Below are positions 1-13,411 of a DNA stretch of 64,000 bases, piece by piece (positions within the stretch are counted from its first letter, which is position 1; every line of letters begins with the position of its first letter). The stretch lies in assembly GCA_002633025.1 (NCBI GenBank), contig NMRB01000173.1, forward strand, positions 213,158 to 277,157, written 5' to 3'. The position numbers were made by a program, and so were the translations under genes. Source of the DNA: Notospermus geniculatus (Eukaryota; Nemertea; Pilidiophora; Heteronemertea; Lineidae). Under the pieces are notes generated by a model. It was not told the origin of the DNA. It made no database searches and saw only the letters and a list, made by a program, of their open reading frames with translations.

Positions 1-1789
1 CGTCACAGCGATGCTTTACCCAAATATTGATGATGTAATGCACAAGTGTACATTGGCTTCGATTCAAATCGTTCATAACAATATTTCTTTCACAATTCTT
101 TGTTGATTTGATATTAAAAATATTTTTATTCCAGACAAAATACAGGAATAAGGTTTGGACAAAAGTTCCAGAGAACTTACAATGTCCTTCAATTGTTTGT
201 TCAGTTGTATTTTTCGTGTTGAACGGCGGACATGGCCATCATTCTTGGGCAACTTCTTTTATTTACCATATCTGGCAGGTAGATATATTTACATCAAGTC
301 TTTATCTATTTTGATATTATCAAACCGTTTTATTCGGCTTCCCCTGACTTACCACACACTCAAACACCCCCGCGAAACACGAATTGATATTGATATTGAG
401 CGGAACGGAAACCTTATTCACTAAATGCTGACCTTTACAAAACAGCCTTGTCAACAAGATCACCCTGAACCTTCGCTTCATAAATATAACAAAATGACAC
501 ACCTGAAATACCACGTGACATTCATATATACATAAGAATCGCGCAAACAGAATACATATCAACCTAACCTGAGCAAAATATCTCGTACAATTTCTGTACT
601 TAATACACAGGCTTTTTGCTCTTAACGGAACACCGCTGTGAGGCATTAAAGGTTTCCCGCACTACTTATGCATGCTGCGTACTGGACCTGCGCAGTGTGC
701 CTTAAGTGGTGTTTTTATGTTGTGATCGTGGACTTACCAGGTCGCAAGCGTTACAAGGATACAATTTATTCCGTATTTTATCGATATTTAAGGAAAATTA
801 CTGATGCAGTAGGTGACTGAAAGGTATCAGGATCGCATTTCTCTATTTCTCATTTTATGTCTAGCTCTCCGATCGTTTATAACAGCGGAAATGTTAGTGG
901 TGTTCCCCTTCGTTGTTAGCAAAACAACATTCGTACACCATGCCACGAGTTCCTGTACGCTGCTCTATTCAATAACAAACACGCGTTTTAAACGTTATGG
1001 AAGGGTTTCAGTCGTTTAAGGCGTCGTGTCTTGCTTTTTTTCAGCAGCCAAGCATTTCTTTCCTAAATTTCGCTTACAAAGAAACGTCTACTGAGCTTCT
1101 TTTGGATGACAAGATCAGAATTTTTAACTGCGTTGAAGGCTGTCGGATCGGATCGAGGTCATGGCCTCCATCCTGTTCGTGGTCATGTGATTGTGATTGT
1201 GATGCTTTTGACACCATTTGGCACAAATTTGCCATTTTGCACTGTTTCTTTTCACCGTTATAACAACCAAATCATTTCTTATTTTACGACACTGTTATTT
1301 TATTACTGTTGTTTCTGATTGCGTGTTCAAATGTACGATATCCTCAAAACCATCCAAGACGGTGACTATTCTGGTCGATGGGTATTGTACCGATCATGGT
1401 GATGGATTTGGGCCCCAGGCATTCGGTCAGTTCGACATGAGATGGCAATTCGGTCATTCAAGTGTCTTCGATTCTCCTTCACATTTGCAAAACCCTCCTT
1501 TTAACCCAAATCCGCACCTTCGAATTCTATCATTCCAAAAAGGTTCGCCAAATCAAAGGTCACCATTTCTTATCTTCATATTCACTGTCGGGTTCCTTCA
1601 ACCATTACAACCACTATCAGGCCTACCTTCACTAACAACGTTCAGAATTTAGGCCTGTATCGTTTATCGCAAGGCCTATGCGGTTACCAACATGTACAGT
1701 ATAACCACCATAGAGCAATTTACGATCATTAGAAACAGTGGTGGGCGATTTAACCCCTTCGTTGCAGCAGGTCTCGCACAAAAATCAAG
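1..1789. other. No gene recognised
   Basis: I see no coding exon here. The open frames are short, overlap on both strands, and lack both family motifs and convincing splice sites. The base composition is like the introns elsewhere in the window. Confidence 0.5.
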
Positions 1790-2766
1790 GAGACCGGTCC
1801 ATCCTCGAAAGCTCCTATCGTATTCCTGACAGTAACGTATAATCTTGCTTTCAGAAATAGCCAATTCGTGAGCCAATTCCTTCTTCAGCTCAGAAACCTT
1901 TCTGTAAGGGGAACTTAAGCTGCAGCTCATTAAACGCTGGTTTGATCCTTTCGCGATGTTGTCTAAGCTGCTCTTCTGGTTCAGATAGTATAGTATAGCC
2001 AACTACGTCAGGATATGACGTAGTTGAAAATGGTTCATCCTGCATTCGACTGCTGCCTAGGCTCTGGACGAGGAGCAAAGCTCTTCCCATGCCACGTACA
2101 GCTTCACTGACATGACTGCAGGCAATGCGAGAGAGGTCGTGTCATCCCGCGCCATCTCCAGTTCCTTTTTTGTCAGTTCTTTTCCCTGTAATGCTATCTC
2201 CAAATACGCCACGTTAGTACAGCTATTGGGTCATTCCGAACAATGCACTGGTTTTCAAATTGAAGGACCAATCTCGCTATTGATTGCGTTTTATTATCAT
2301 TCTCAAAATACCTCACATGGTCTCGTAATAGTTCATCCCGTGGCTTGTTTTCCTATGTCAACAGGACGGGTCAGCTTTTGGGTCAGAGTTCTCGTTCGTA
2401 CTCGTTATCACAAGAATTAGCACAATGCATCCCTATCAATGGCTGTCTTGTACATCGATGTACTGCTTTGTACTGCCGATTAGGACCAAGTTATGGTGGC
2501 TTTTCGAGTTCAATGCCCAAGCCAGCGCAAGTGGGGCCATGGGAATGACCTCGTGCACCGTCAAAGGTCAATTAAACGGTTCATTATATTATTGCCTATA
2601 ATACATTGTCATTGTTGAGAATACCATTGACATCAAAATGAGCTATTTCAAAAGGTCGATCTTGTCCGTTTGGTGTGATTCTTTTCATTAGCGCATCGGA
2701 TAGATCTGTCGGCTTTCTTCGAAAGAAACCGTGCAACGTCCCAAAATCGTTGTAGCTATCTTCCAT
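1790..2766 (-). pseudogene. Degraded coding-like patch, unknown family
   Basis: Several minus-strand fragments look protein-like but do not join in one frame. They are: an ATG-initiated 56-codon frame at 2766-2596 (starting MEDSYNDFGTLHGFFRRKP); a lysine/glutamate-rich frame at 2212-2057 (containing GKELTKKELEMARDD); a frame around 2040-1890 (containing EPEEQLRQHRERIKPAF); and a frame around 1905-1790 (containing SELKKELAHELAISESK). No splice sites join them cleanly and stops fall between them. I do not recognise the family. It could be a decayed gene or transposon, an unresolved multi-exon gene, or chance. The last two fragments overlap in different frames, which suggests a frameshift. This is a weak call. 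Confidence 0.22.
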
Positions 2767-2790
2767 GTCTTCGCTTTAGACTCGAAACAC

Positions 2791-5700
2791 GTGGGTCACA
2801 TGACACCACCAACATGTAGTGACGAAATTCTACAATAAATTGTACGGGTATCAGAAAGATATCAGATATCAGTGTCCTTTCCAAGAATATGAGGGACCCG
2901 GATGATGACCGGTCACGTGTAAGACTTCTGTGGCGAATCCGGTGCTTTTTGGGCCTTCTTGATCCATTGACCTACGCCCCAGCATGGTACTGTGACGTGC
3001 TGTGGCATACTCGCGTTCGCCATTTTACTAGGCTTGTCAATGAGGCCCATCCTGAGAAAATCAGAGGTTCTTTTACGCTTGCTCCCTTGGTCAACATACC
3101 TCATGCAGACAGGTGAGGTACGGTCATTCCCAAGATTGGCTACTTCATCATGCGCCCAGCACGTCACCACTCGATGGACGGGCCAAATGGAAGTTGATGC
3201 TAACTTGCATTCACAATTCGGTCCGCTTGTATGAGGTCCATGAGAAGCTGAATTCAACATATGTACGGTGGCTTCACTGGCATTCATCTTGCTGGCCGCG
3301 GCTCCCTACTGTAATAAGGCCTTGGCATTCCTTCGATGATATCATTTCCACTCAGGTATTGTAAGATACTTTCTCTGATGTTCAGAAAGTTGGCAGGAAA
3401 GCTGGATTCCTGTGGTTCCTGCAGCGATTATCCTTGACGTACATCTCTGTAGGTAACTCTTGCTTCGCACACACAAAGAAACTCATAACTCTGTAGTTTC
3501 TATTTCACAATCTTTTCCCAATGTAGCGGCCACCTGTGCGAAGGATACTAGACCCTCCAGGCCCACGGCATCGAGATTTACCTTTTTTTCTTCATTTCGT
3601 TATGTTTTGTAAGAACATTTCAACAACCATTAGTGACCCAATGAGGTGCCTTCTCTGCTTGCGAGCCCAATGTTGATCGTCACAACGTGCATGTACTGTA
3701 CCCTGTCTCTTACACGTACATGTACATATGCGCATGTAATAGCAACACGTAATATTATTTGTTGCACGTAATGTTTTCATTCCCGTTAGATCATATTTCA
3801 TGATCGTTGGAAATGTTGTTTACCCACTGAAAATACACGTTGCGACTCCTTATCGCCCGTCAGTGTGTGCCATTGGCCACTGACGTCACTTTAGCGCACA
3901 CTCCTTGCAGATTTGTGCCAGGTTTGATAACTTTTACTCCAGTCCATCCCGGTTCCTTCCAAAGAAGGGCGCCATTGTGAACGGCAACAACAACTACAAC
4001 AACACACAGCAGTCCTGTCAACGCCTTCTGTCAGCGCCTTCACGACATTTGGAGAGTTTCAAGAATTTTTACGAGAAGAAAGATGTCGGGAAGTTTATCC
4101 ATCCATGGCAACATCTTGTCCTAATCTCTTGCAGATGTCGATCAGAATGTAGGTGTGACCTGCAGGCCTGAGTGGGCTTTCTCAAAGCACGTTGAAGCTT
4201 CGTTCTTTGTTTTGAAGTAGGATCTCAAGAAGTGACAGAAGATGTCTCATCACCATTGGAGGCGGCTTATCAAACGCCCTCCCAATTCCTAGAAGATGTT
4301 GTCCAAAGCTGTTCTAACTTTTCCCTCGGGAACTGCTGCCCACGATATCAAAATGAAGAAGGCCTACGTACGCGGTGTCGGCAATTCTCATCGAAAGGGA
4401 AGCCGCAGGCGACAATATATGTATATTGTTTTCGCTCGCTAAATGTCACACCCTGTATTGAGGACAGAAATGATGTTGACAAATCTGGTTCCAGTTGGCT
4501 ATGATGTCAAATCTCCATCGAGGCAACTTGTACAAAACAAAGGAAAAAGGAATCAAACGAAACGTTTTTCCGTCGGCCAATTTCGTCGGCGCGTGACCCG
4601 AGGTAAAAAATGGACTATCGTTGTTGCAGCTTCAATGTGACTCTCCTCCTGCTGCAGACAAACATGACAGCCCGTCTGACAGCCATTATTCGATGCCCCA
4701 TTTTTCGGTTTGTTGCCCGTAGTACGGTTCTGTTCCTCTGCCGAGAACGTGACCTTGGGCTTCGCTTCGTAGAACATGGATGGCATTTTCTTGTAAACCA
4801 TACGTCAACACACAAAGCGGTCTGCTGAAAGCATCTGTCAACACACGCCGGAAAACTGGGTCATCACGGCTTCCGTCGGTCCCGTGCTGTGGCCTTGGCA
4901 GCATGCAACTGCAGACTCACTCGTGTTTTTTTAGCACCGCTGTCGACAGCGGTGTGTAATTATTCAAAATAAGCAATATGTCACGACAGTGAGGATGTTG
5001 TCCAAGTTGTCTAAACAGCAGACATCAACACCTCCTCAGTAGCGATGTTTCTTGGATGCTTTTTCAGGCTGACCTCATCGGGTCAGCCGCAACGTGGAGC
5101 GGCTTCTGCGGCGTCAAAGCCATTTCTTTTCCATTGACCTTATCAGGTCAAACGGTCTGGCTGTTCGTCTCGCTATTCCGCTGCCGCCTATCCACTGCGA
5201 ATTTGGGTCCTACACTGTCAAATCGTCCGACGCTGGCGTCCGATTCTGAACACTATCGTATATTGGCCTAGCAGAAGTGGTCCATTTTATAGAACACCAG
5301 TGTGATATCTTAGAACACCTCGAGTGAAACACTTTTAGAACGCATGAACATGTCCATGTGTTCAGAAGTTGAACGGACGTGTTAAAGTGATATTTGTTTC
5401 AGTTAATACATGTAACTTACACACTGTGGTTTGCCGAAGTAATTTTTTCTCTTGAAATTAATTTCTTGAACAAAATACATCACTTTCTAGGGAAAATATG
5501 TATTTTAGTGTTTCTGCGGACCATCCCGCCTGCACGTATACAATCTGAAGCATAATTCTTATCGACACCTGAGGGCTCGACTCGAGGTCGAACGTGCCAC
5601 AAAAAGTGATGCTTTCATCTGCCTTGGCATTGACATCAGGTCATGAGGTCAGTCTCACCTTGTCCTAATTAATGATCTTTCAGTAACGAACTAAAGTGAC

Positions 5701-7700
5701 GTAAAGGGAATAAAGAATCGAGCTTGACTTGCCTCACTTGCAGTCAACGTCTTAAACTAAAACTGCATCCTCTCAAAACAGGGTCATTAAGAGGCATCTC
5801 CGACGTCGCACCTCGATGGCGATGGCCGAGTGAAATGACCTGTGTCTCAGGATGCAGCTGGTGGCCAAGCCTTTATAATCCCGTTGCAAGAGAGCGTGCG
5901 GGAGTGGTATGAAGGCATCAAGGTTAGAAAACTCAGTCTCATAAAAAACAAACGTTTCAGGTTAATGCTTTCGGCCGACAAACCTACATTTGCGATTTGG
6001 CCTACAATGTGGGGAAGGTGGATATCGTTGCTGCCTTTCCATGACCGCATGAGTTCAGTAGGCTTGTAAGAGGCTAGCTCTCGTAGGCCATATTTTGAAG
6101 TCGATGTCCAATAATCGCGCGGATGATGGCGGGCATCTGATAGGCCTAGGTCTATAGGCCTACTTGTCGTAATGTAAGGTAAACGGCCTACTGCATGTAG
6201 AGCATGCCCCGTAAATGATAACAACCGTAGTGATAACGATTCGTTTGTTTTGAATGTACAGTAAAAAATATCTCACATATCATCCATGCTGAAAACTTAT
6301 CAGTTATAGTCTACTTGCACGCAGACAACCCACTCACTGCCCGCCTGAAATACATTTCCATGCGTCGGTGCAGAATTTTCCCCTTCTATGCACCGTAGTT
6401 ATCTGTTTGTAAAGCACACACCATGATACAGCTAAACCATCCATCGATTGTTGGCTGTCTTCATCAGCCGATAACATTTATCAAATTTGGCTCAGACATG
6501 AAATGGAGCGATGCGGAATATTAATACCATCTGCAACCTTGATCAAAGGCTGTGCAGCCGAGGCAAGTAAACCCTGTAAATTTCCGCTTGGGGGCGCTGG
6601 TAGTTCCATCGTTACGTCACAAGTGCAACCAGCTCCTGTGATCCAGTGACCTTTAAAAAGTGGAATCTGGCCAACTTGACGCAGTTGCAGTTACTGTGGG
6701 CCAAACATAAAAGAGGATGTTTTGTGCTTTGATCTTGGTGATATTATGTGAAGGTGGGCTAGTGGGTCATGCAATGGCCTATATCGGTCGTGTGTTGGAC
6801 CTTGAGGTCTTGTTTTGTATTGGCGTGCGGTAGGCCTAGGCCATACCAGATCTTCTTCACCACTTCGAAATATAGTGAGTGTTCATTCTATATAATTCGT
6901 GGACGTCCCATGAAATGAATGCAAATTCAAAGCGGGGACACACGGGTTCACAAATTAAGCTATATCTTTGGCCTTTCTGATTCGCAATCCTTCGGTTGTG
7001 CCCAGGGGAGGCAGCGAAGGTTAACAATCATCTCGGAAAACTCTCTAAGTAGGATGGATTACTTGACATTTTATCAATACCGCCGGCCCTGGCTACACTC
7101 AATGTGGAGACTTCTGAAGGAGCGAAAGGAGGGAGCGCTTCAATGAGACTGCGTTCGGAGCCCATCGCTTGATTGGAACGTGGCCTTTCGCTACTCTTTC
7201 CAAAATGGTCGGGGTACCGTTGCGGTGCAGTAAGGTCATTTAACTGGACAGCTGTTCTCGGAATACATTCACAACAAACAAGTATACCCTATTATTTATT
7301 GGGAAATGCATGTAGGCCCCTATTATTAACTTATTTGACCCAGTTTTTCTGTCCAAGGACGGCGCGTTTGCTTGTTTACTTCGTTCGCGAGGTCGACCGC
7401 CTCATTTTATAGATGGTTATCTCGACGACAATCTATTTGGAATTTCTTTGGTAATCGATCTTAATCCGTCTGTATGATGAGTCGTATTTTGCTTCCGTAT
7501 CATACTTTTCGGCAATTTCGATTTTGTGTTCGAAATTTCAGTTGTGACAAGGAAGCCTGCATGTCATACAGTAGGCCTATATACACGTATTGAAGTGTAA
7601 GGTACTTAGATTTTGAAGCGTTTTCAATAGGCCATAAACCATACAATATGATAAAAGGAATCAGCATGTCACAAAGTCAGACATTTGCATTAAGTCCCCG
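2791..7700. other. No gene recognised
   Basis: About 4.9 kb with only short, mutually overlapping open frames and no family signature. Scattered TAGGCCTA-type words occur, as in the rest of the window. Confidence 0.5.
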
Positions 7701-7777
7701 GTGTTCACACTATGCGATTTGATGCGACCGGACGCAACTGGCGACACGCATTTCGTCGCATCGTGAAGTGTGGACAC
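7701..7777. repeat. Short foldback element
   Basis: The ends (GTGTTCACAC and GTGTGGACAC) are imperfect inverted repeats that continue inward through TGCGA/TCGCA blocks. This gives a hairpin of about 77 bp, as in small non-autonomous DNA transposons. No transposase is nearby. Confidence 0.5.
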
Positions 7778-8037
7778 GCTTCCAAGACGCACCATCGATG
7801 ATCGGTCGTCTGCGACTGAGTCATCGGACGATCAAGACGCGTCACAGGCCTATTGCGAACCAGGGGTTCCAAAACGGTCTTCTCTCTCGACCTCCCTTGA
7901 GGGAGCGGTCGGGGAGCGAAAATGGCCTGAGTTTCTCAGGACGATTGTGAACAGGAGGGCAAAACACCTCTCTTTGCCTTTATGCAAGGTTTTCCCGGCC
8001 AAAATCTGCATGAAAAACACGTTTTCCGGTGATGTCT

Positions 8038-8050
8038 GGGGGGGGGGGGG
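8038..8050 (+). repeat. Poly-G tract
   Basis: An uninterrupted run of 13 G. Its length is probably unreliable in the assembly. Confidence 0.8.
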
Positions 8051-9216
8051 TATTTCCCCTGCGTCGCTGCGTGGACTTGAGGTTGCAAAATATCCCCTCC
8101 TGACCACTAAACTATTACCAAAAATATTTTTGCTATTACTATAGTATAATAGCTCTTAGTAGGCGGTGTTATGGTGTACGATAATTGTTTTTTCTTGGAA
8201 CAGCTATCAGTTGAATTTCTTTGCTCGAGTATTGTCTAACTATTAAATGAATGGAATATTTATGAGACAATAAAATTTGATTTATTGTATTTGTTGGCTT
8301 TTGTCCTCGACCAAAATATATTCTATCTCGTGTGTATCAATTCATCGTAATCGTCAGAACATATTTCAGACCAAAATAATCTCCTATCTGATTTACTACA
8401 AAGTAAAACCTTGAAGAATCCGTACTATCTCAAGGTCTATACAAACCCAAGGTCAGAATCAGCATTATTTTAATATATGTCTTATCTTTTCTATTTTCAG
8501 TGTAACCACAGCGAGTATGGTACGTTGCTGGTAACACACACTGAAAGGACATCTATCGTCGGAAATTTTCACTTTGACGAAAGATGGGTTAGATTGCGCC
8601 CAAAATGGGTTAGAGCCATCGCCCAATCACCTGAGACAAGTGTACGAATTCAACTGATTATCAAGACAGATTTGACCAACAAACAGTAGCTGTAGTACAG
8701 CTCACTCAGGAATCGCCTTTTTCTCAGGGAAAAGACCTATTTTGATTGGTTGATCGAAAGTGATTTCAGTGCGATCTGACAAGACACGCTCAGCCTAAAT
8801 GTTTTCAATGACTGTAGGTAGTGATCATCATTGGTATTCGGAGTAAAAAAAAAACGTTACTCATTGTCATAAGAAGTTGTATACTGGTTTCTCTTGTAGG
8901 CCTATTATATACAAGAACAGAAAACATCAAACATATCATACAGCATTGTATTCTGTAGGTGATTACCTCGGGAAAAACTGTCGTGTTACGGAACGCGCTT
9001 GAAGAAGGCAATACTATATTTGCCAATTACCATAATTGTCAAAAAAAGAGGAAAGGTTAAAGCAGCACTGAATAGCGATTTACTCTTGTTCGATCGAGGA
9101 TAGAAGTGCAGGGATAGAACAACGTTTCTGGGAAGTAGGCGTGAAAGGGAAGACGGAACCAACTCTATTGTTGGAAAAACTGTAACCTTTTGTATTACGT
9201 GTAACGCAAGGAAACA

Positions 9217-10436
9217 ATGGACCAAGATAAGGACATAGAGAAACAGGAGGAGGGTGAATCGGAGACTGAGTTTGATGAAGTGCAACCGGAGGGACCGCCA
9301 ACTTTGCAGCGCCTTCTTGATAGCGGATTAGAAGACCTGGATCCTGACACCCAAATCAGACGGACTGGTCAAAGTGTGGATAATCTTGATGTTGAATTAG
9401 GGATATACACGGATACTGAACACTCAAGTGAACGCAGGTTGTTGGAACGTGAGCTGGAAGCTATAGAACTTGTGCAGAAGTCATCGCAAACGGGTGAACA
9501 GACGTCTTTGGGTGATTCTCAGGGGAGAGATACGTTACGGACCTCAAGCGACCGCAGCAGTTCGCCGCGAACCAAGTGGGAGTCTCGGAGACACGGGCAC
9601 GGATTCCTATCGTCTGACAGTGGGTTTGGCGCAGACGATTCCACGGACAATGCAAGGCAACATTCCGTCATGTTGGATCCGAAGGTGACAATAAAAAACG
9701 GCTCTTCGCTGAATAGTGATACGCGGACTCGGGAATTTCCAAGGTAAGTCCCAAACAAGAAAGACTCGATGAAGCGTTTTTCCTGCAGGCTTTTTTCCTG
9801 CGTCCCTTTGCTGTAGACGCCCACACTCCCAGCGCTTGTTCTGCATAAATAAGGCAGATTTAATTTACGATTACCATTTTTTACGATTTCAGACCACCAA
9901 AATATCTACCTCTGGCTATCCTGGTTAGTTTCGGCAATCCACCGCTCGGGCTGTTGGCGGTCATCTTCTCTTTCTTGACGGAAAGAGCGGTGAGGAACGG
10001 AGATCTGCAGGAGGCAAAACGGAAATCGAAAATAACGATGTTGACGATAATAATGGCTTTTGCTGTGACAATACTGACAATCGTTGTCACTTTAGTTGTG
10101 TGCACAGCGCAGAACAGATTGCCCATTCCGCACGGGAAGTACGTTGTCAAAAACGGTTCAGGAAAAGATGCGTTGACTACCTCGGCTCCAGACATTCGAA
10201 CGCCTGACACAAAGGGTAAGAAGAAGAAGATGCCGGACTTTCTGAAGTCTTTGTACGACATGGGGAAGAAGAAGCATGAAGACAATGACACCGCTTCCAC
10301 GGATCAATCCGGGGACACTCAGGAACAACTTCACATACCGCAACTGCCTCCCAACTTTAACGGCACGTATCCGTTCACAAAGTGGAAGCTAGAGAATGGA
10401 ACTTTGATTGATTTGCGGCATAAACTGTTTCATTGA
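9217..10436 (+). CDS. CD225/dispanin-like membrane protein, two exons
   Basis: Exons are 9217-9743 and 9893-10436. The donor GTAAGT follows an AG, and the acceptor is TTTCAG. The split Arg codon restores the frame for 356 residues. Residues 1-176 are acidic, Ser-rich and probably disordered. Residues 177-246 match the CD225/dispanin pattern: a PPKYLPLAIL opening, a first hydrophobic segment with NPPLGLLAVIFS, a short loop RNGDLQEAKRKS (the family's GD-x-x-A-x-x-x-S), then a membrane helix ending VVTLVVC. The C-terminal tail of about 110 residues is longer than usual for the family. It carries a KKKK stretch and three N-glycosylation sequons (NGS, NGT, NGT), which fits an extracytoplasmic C-terminus. 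CD225 proteins act in membrane trafficking or fusion control, but no specific ortholog is recognised. The start ATG follows AACA and is the first in the open frame. An untranslated upstream exon cannot be excluded. Confidence 0.75.
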
Positions 10437-11059
10437 CTGATGGATGTATGCTTCGTTGATGAATTCAGCCAAAACATGCATTGTTCGAAGTATTGGAATG
10501 GAAACGGAGAATTTATTGATGACATACGATGGCAAACCCCGTTGGATATGCCTGTAGTCTGAAAGCTTCGTAACATTCGGTTGCCGACACTCTGTATGTG
10601 GATGTTCTGAGATTCGTCTGAAGCATCAGCCAAGGCGATGTTTAGGTCGTGTTTCGGTGTTTGCAATGAGGGTGCAAGACTCTATGGCGAAAAATGGATG
10701 ATCAAGCGAAGAAACCCAGAGTTTTTGGCGCCACCAGTTCTAGCAGCCGTCGAATGGCGGTATGAGCTCTGTAATTGGGTGATAGTACAGTACAGTATGT
10801 TTTACCTGCAGCTAGTTCTGTTAATTTGTTCTGTAAGCTCAGGTGGTGCTCTGAAGAACGAAATACGCATTGTATGTGGAGAACATTTGACACCCTTATT
10901 GCAGGAACGGGAACCAGTTGATCTGATGCGATTACCTCAGAGGTCTCGTTCGATCCAGTTCCTGATTCGTTCAACCTTGTTACAGGGGAAAAAGTGGTAA
11001 AATTCTCCATGTCGACCAGGTCGAGCGGATCAAGGACGCCTGATCGACAGTGCCAGAAA

Positions 11060-11065
11060 AATAAA
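11060..11065 (+). terminator. Possible polyadenylation signal
   Basis: An AATAAA lies about 620 bases after the stop of the CD225-like gene. It is the first good match downstream on that strand. Confidence 0.35.
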
Positions 11066-13270
11066 ACGGGTATTTGATGTATGATATTTTATTCTTGTTT
11101 ATATGAAAGTTGTGGCGTTTTGTTTGTGTATGTACCATTTTTAAAATAGACTTCATCGGCAACTACAAAAATCTCTTTTTCGACGTCTTACATTTGGTTT
11201 TACAAGTGAGGAAATCCTTATTGAAAGTGACAACGAGACTAACATTTCTGACTTAATTGTGTGCAAATTGATGTAGCAGGTGTTGTTCGATGTTGCAAGT
11301 ACGGTAGTTACGTTTACCAGACGTTAACCTGTTATCTTGTTAATAACGGTAAGGTAATGTCACTATTCATGAACTTTATGTGTACATCTATTATCTTGAT
11401 TGACATAAGTTTTGAAATTGCCGCCTTTATTACCAAAATAAATTGATAGCAATGGTGATTGAAGTTTGCAGAAGGCATCTTGAAATACCAAAGCCTTCGG
11501 ATTACGCTCCACAGATAGAAACAGGGTGTAGCCGACGGCGTAGCGATATGGAATCTTGATGGTTCAAGACTGCGACCATTTCATGAAAAACAAGAATCGC
11601 TCCTTCATCAAGGTACCAATCGTGGACTCGGTCTCGAATGACCTTGACCTGATATTGGATGGGGTCAGCAACTTTTATAATCACACCACGGCCTTATAAT
11701 GGAACCCGAAACAAAAACATACCTCATTCGGTTTCATTTGTTGCCAATTTCAGATTTCGTGATATAACCATCATCGGGTGTTCATTTTTCACACTTAGTC
11801 ACGTGACGGTTGCTTTACAGACGCTGATTGGTCAGAAAAATCGTCCATTTCATGATTATGAACAATTGTAAAGCAATGACGGGATATTACCAATTTTCTT
11901 GCCAAACGAGCAAGATGGATGGATAATCTAGATGCAGTCCGGTGCTAAAGGTTATCCTGTGGAAATCAAAAGGTAAATAGTAAAATACTCACTGCCGATA
12001 TGTACGGAAATGTCGGAAACACGACTAAACGGCCTAATGGCCTACTTTATTCTTTCAAATACCGATGAAAATAACGATTTTTCACTTTGACTTTGACTTT
12101 GGGGATGTTCGAGTCCCAGCCGATTTCACGCGAGTGCTGCGACGTGGGCTTTACGATCTTTCTGAAACTGTAGTTGTAAGTTTCGAATAGACGTCGATTG
12201 AGGGAGTACTACCCTCGATCCGACATGGTAAGCTTTCACCAAGTGGTTTCCACGGGAACATTAATGTTTTGGCATCGGACTGCTTCCTTGCGATTCGGAT
12301 TGTCTATCTTCGACATCATTTGGCCTACTTTATTCTACTAGAAGTTTATACTAGTATTCATGTGCTCGTCATTGGTGACAAAAGTTTGCAAAAATATGTC
12401 TGACCTGCTCAGTGGAGCATTATTTCAATATACTTATTACGTGATTTGTAAATGATGAATTTATATAAGGAGACGGTTTTCTTCAGCGGTGCATTTTGTA
12501 GAAGCTAGTTTTTTTTATTTTTACATGGGTTGGTTTGGCTTTAACAGGGAATCCAAAGATTTTGATAAACTTGATGTCAGGAAAAATTGTGTTCTCCTCA
12601 AATTAGACACCAACGAAATGCAAGAAATGACGTCATTTCCCTGATTATCATAGGCCTAATCAGTGATGGTTCATGGGGCGTCTCTTGACATACATGTAGT
12701 TCGTGGCTTCAGCCAAAACGCACCTTGAATTTTGATACTGCATTTCAGTGGTAACGCGAAAATTATTATTGGTTAGAAATATGAAGAGATTTATGGGGTT
12801 GTTTCGTTTACTAATAATTAAAAATGGAGGCGCAAGCGTTTGTAGCCATGATTGGAAGAAAACCGCTACGTTACTGCTGTTCTACAGTGAGTCCAATAAA
12901 AATGTCCCGAGTTTGTTCTTAGAACATTTTTATTTGACCAATCTGTATTTCATGAACATTGGTGTCGTGCTGTACATCTTTAACTATTATCGCTGTCTTA
13001 CTTCACCACTATAACCGACAATCCTTGTAAAAGCTGATGTGTAAAGCGTGGATTGAACGTGAAATTTACTCAGGATTATCGTAGACTTTACGTAAGCGTG
13101 TCCGTCTATCAGGAATTCAGTATTCTCTACCTCACAACTAGCCATTCACCTTCTGTCCCTCTCGATTTCATTTGAGATTATCAAAACTGTCGTTCTGTCT
13201 TTTACACATTTTAATGAGCGGGTGGGTACGTTTTTATTTTGTATTTCTCGTGGTATTACAGCTAAATCCA

Positions 13271-13411
13271 AGCGCACATTTGCGACAAAACTCGATGCGT
13301 TAGGGGTGTCTGTTAAAATCAACTGACCTGGCTGAATGACGATTCGACAGCGTTGGGTCAGTCGACTTTAAAACACCCCTAACGCATTGAGTTTTGCCGC
13401 AAATGTGCGCT
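13271..13411. repeat. Inverted-repeat element (MITE-like)
   Basis: Arms 13271-13309 and 13373-13411 are inverted copies with only a few mismatches (left end AGCGCACATTTGCG, right end CGCAAATGTGCGCT). The pairing continues inward (AACTGACC against GGTCAGTC). The whole 141 bp can fold into one long hairpin, the structure expected of a non-autonomous DNA transposon. Confidence 0.75.

Noticed and set aside
1218-1652. 144-codon plus-strand frame
   Set aside because: No motif, AT-rich composition, and no Kozak or splice support.
10638-11010. Overlapping frames of about 100-120 codons on both strands after the CD225-like gene
   Set aside because: Probably 3' UTR of the CD225-like gene; both strands are equally open and neither is protein-like.
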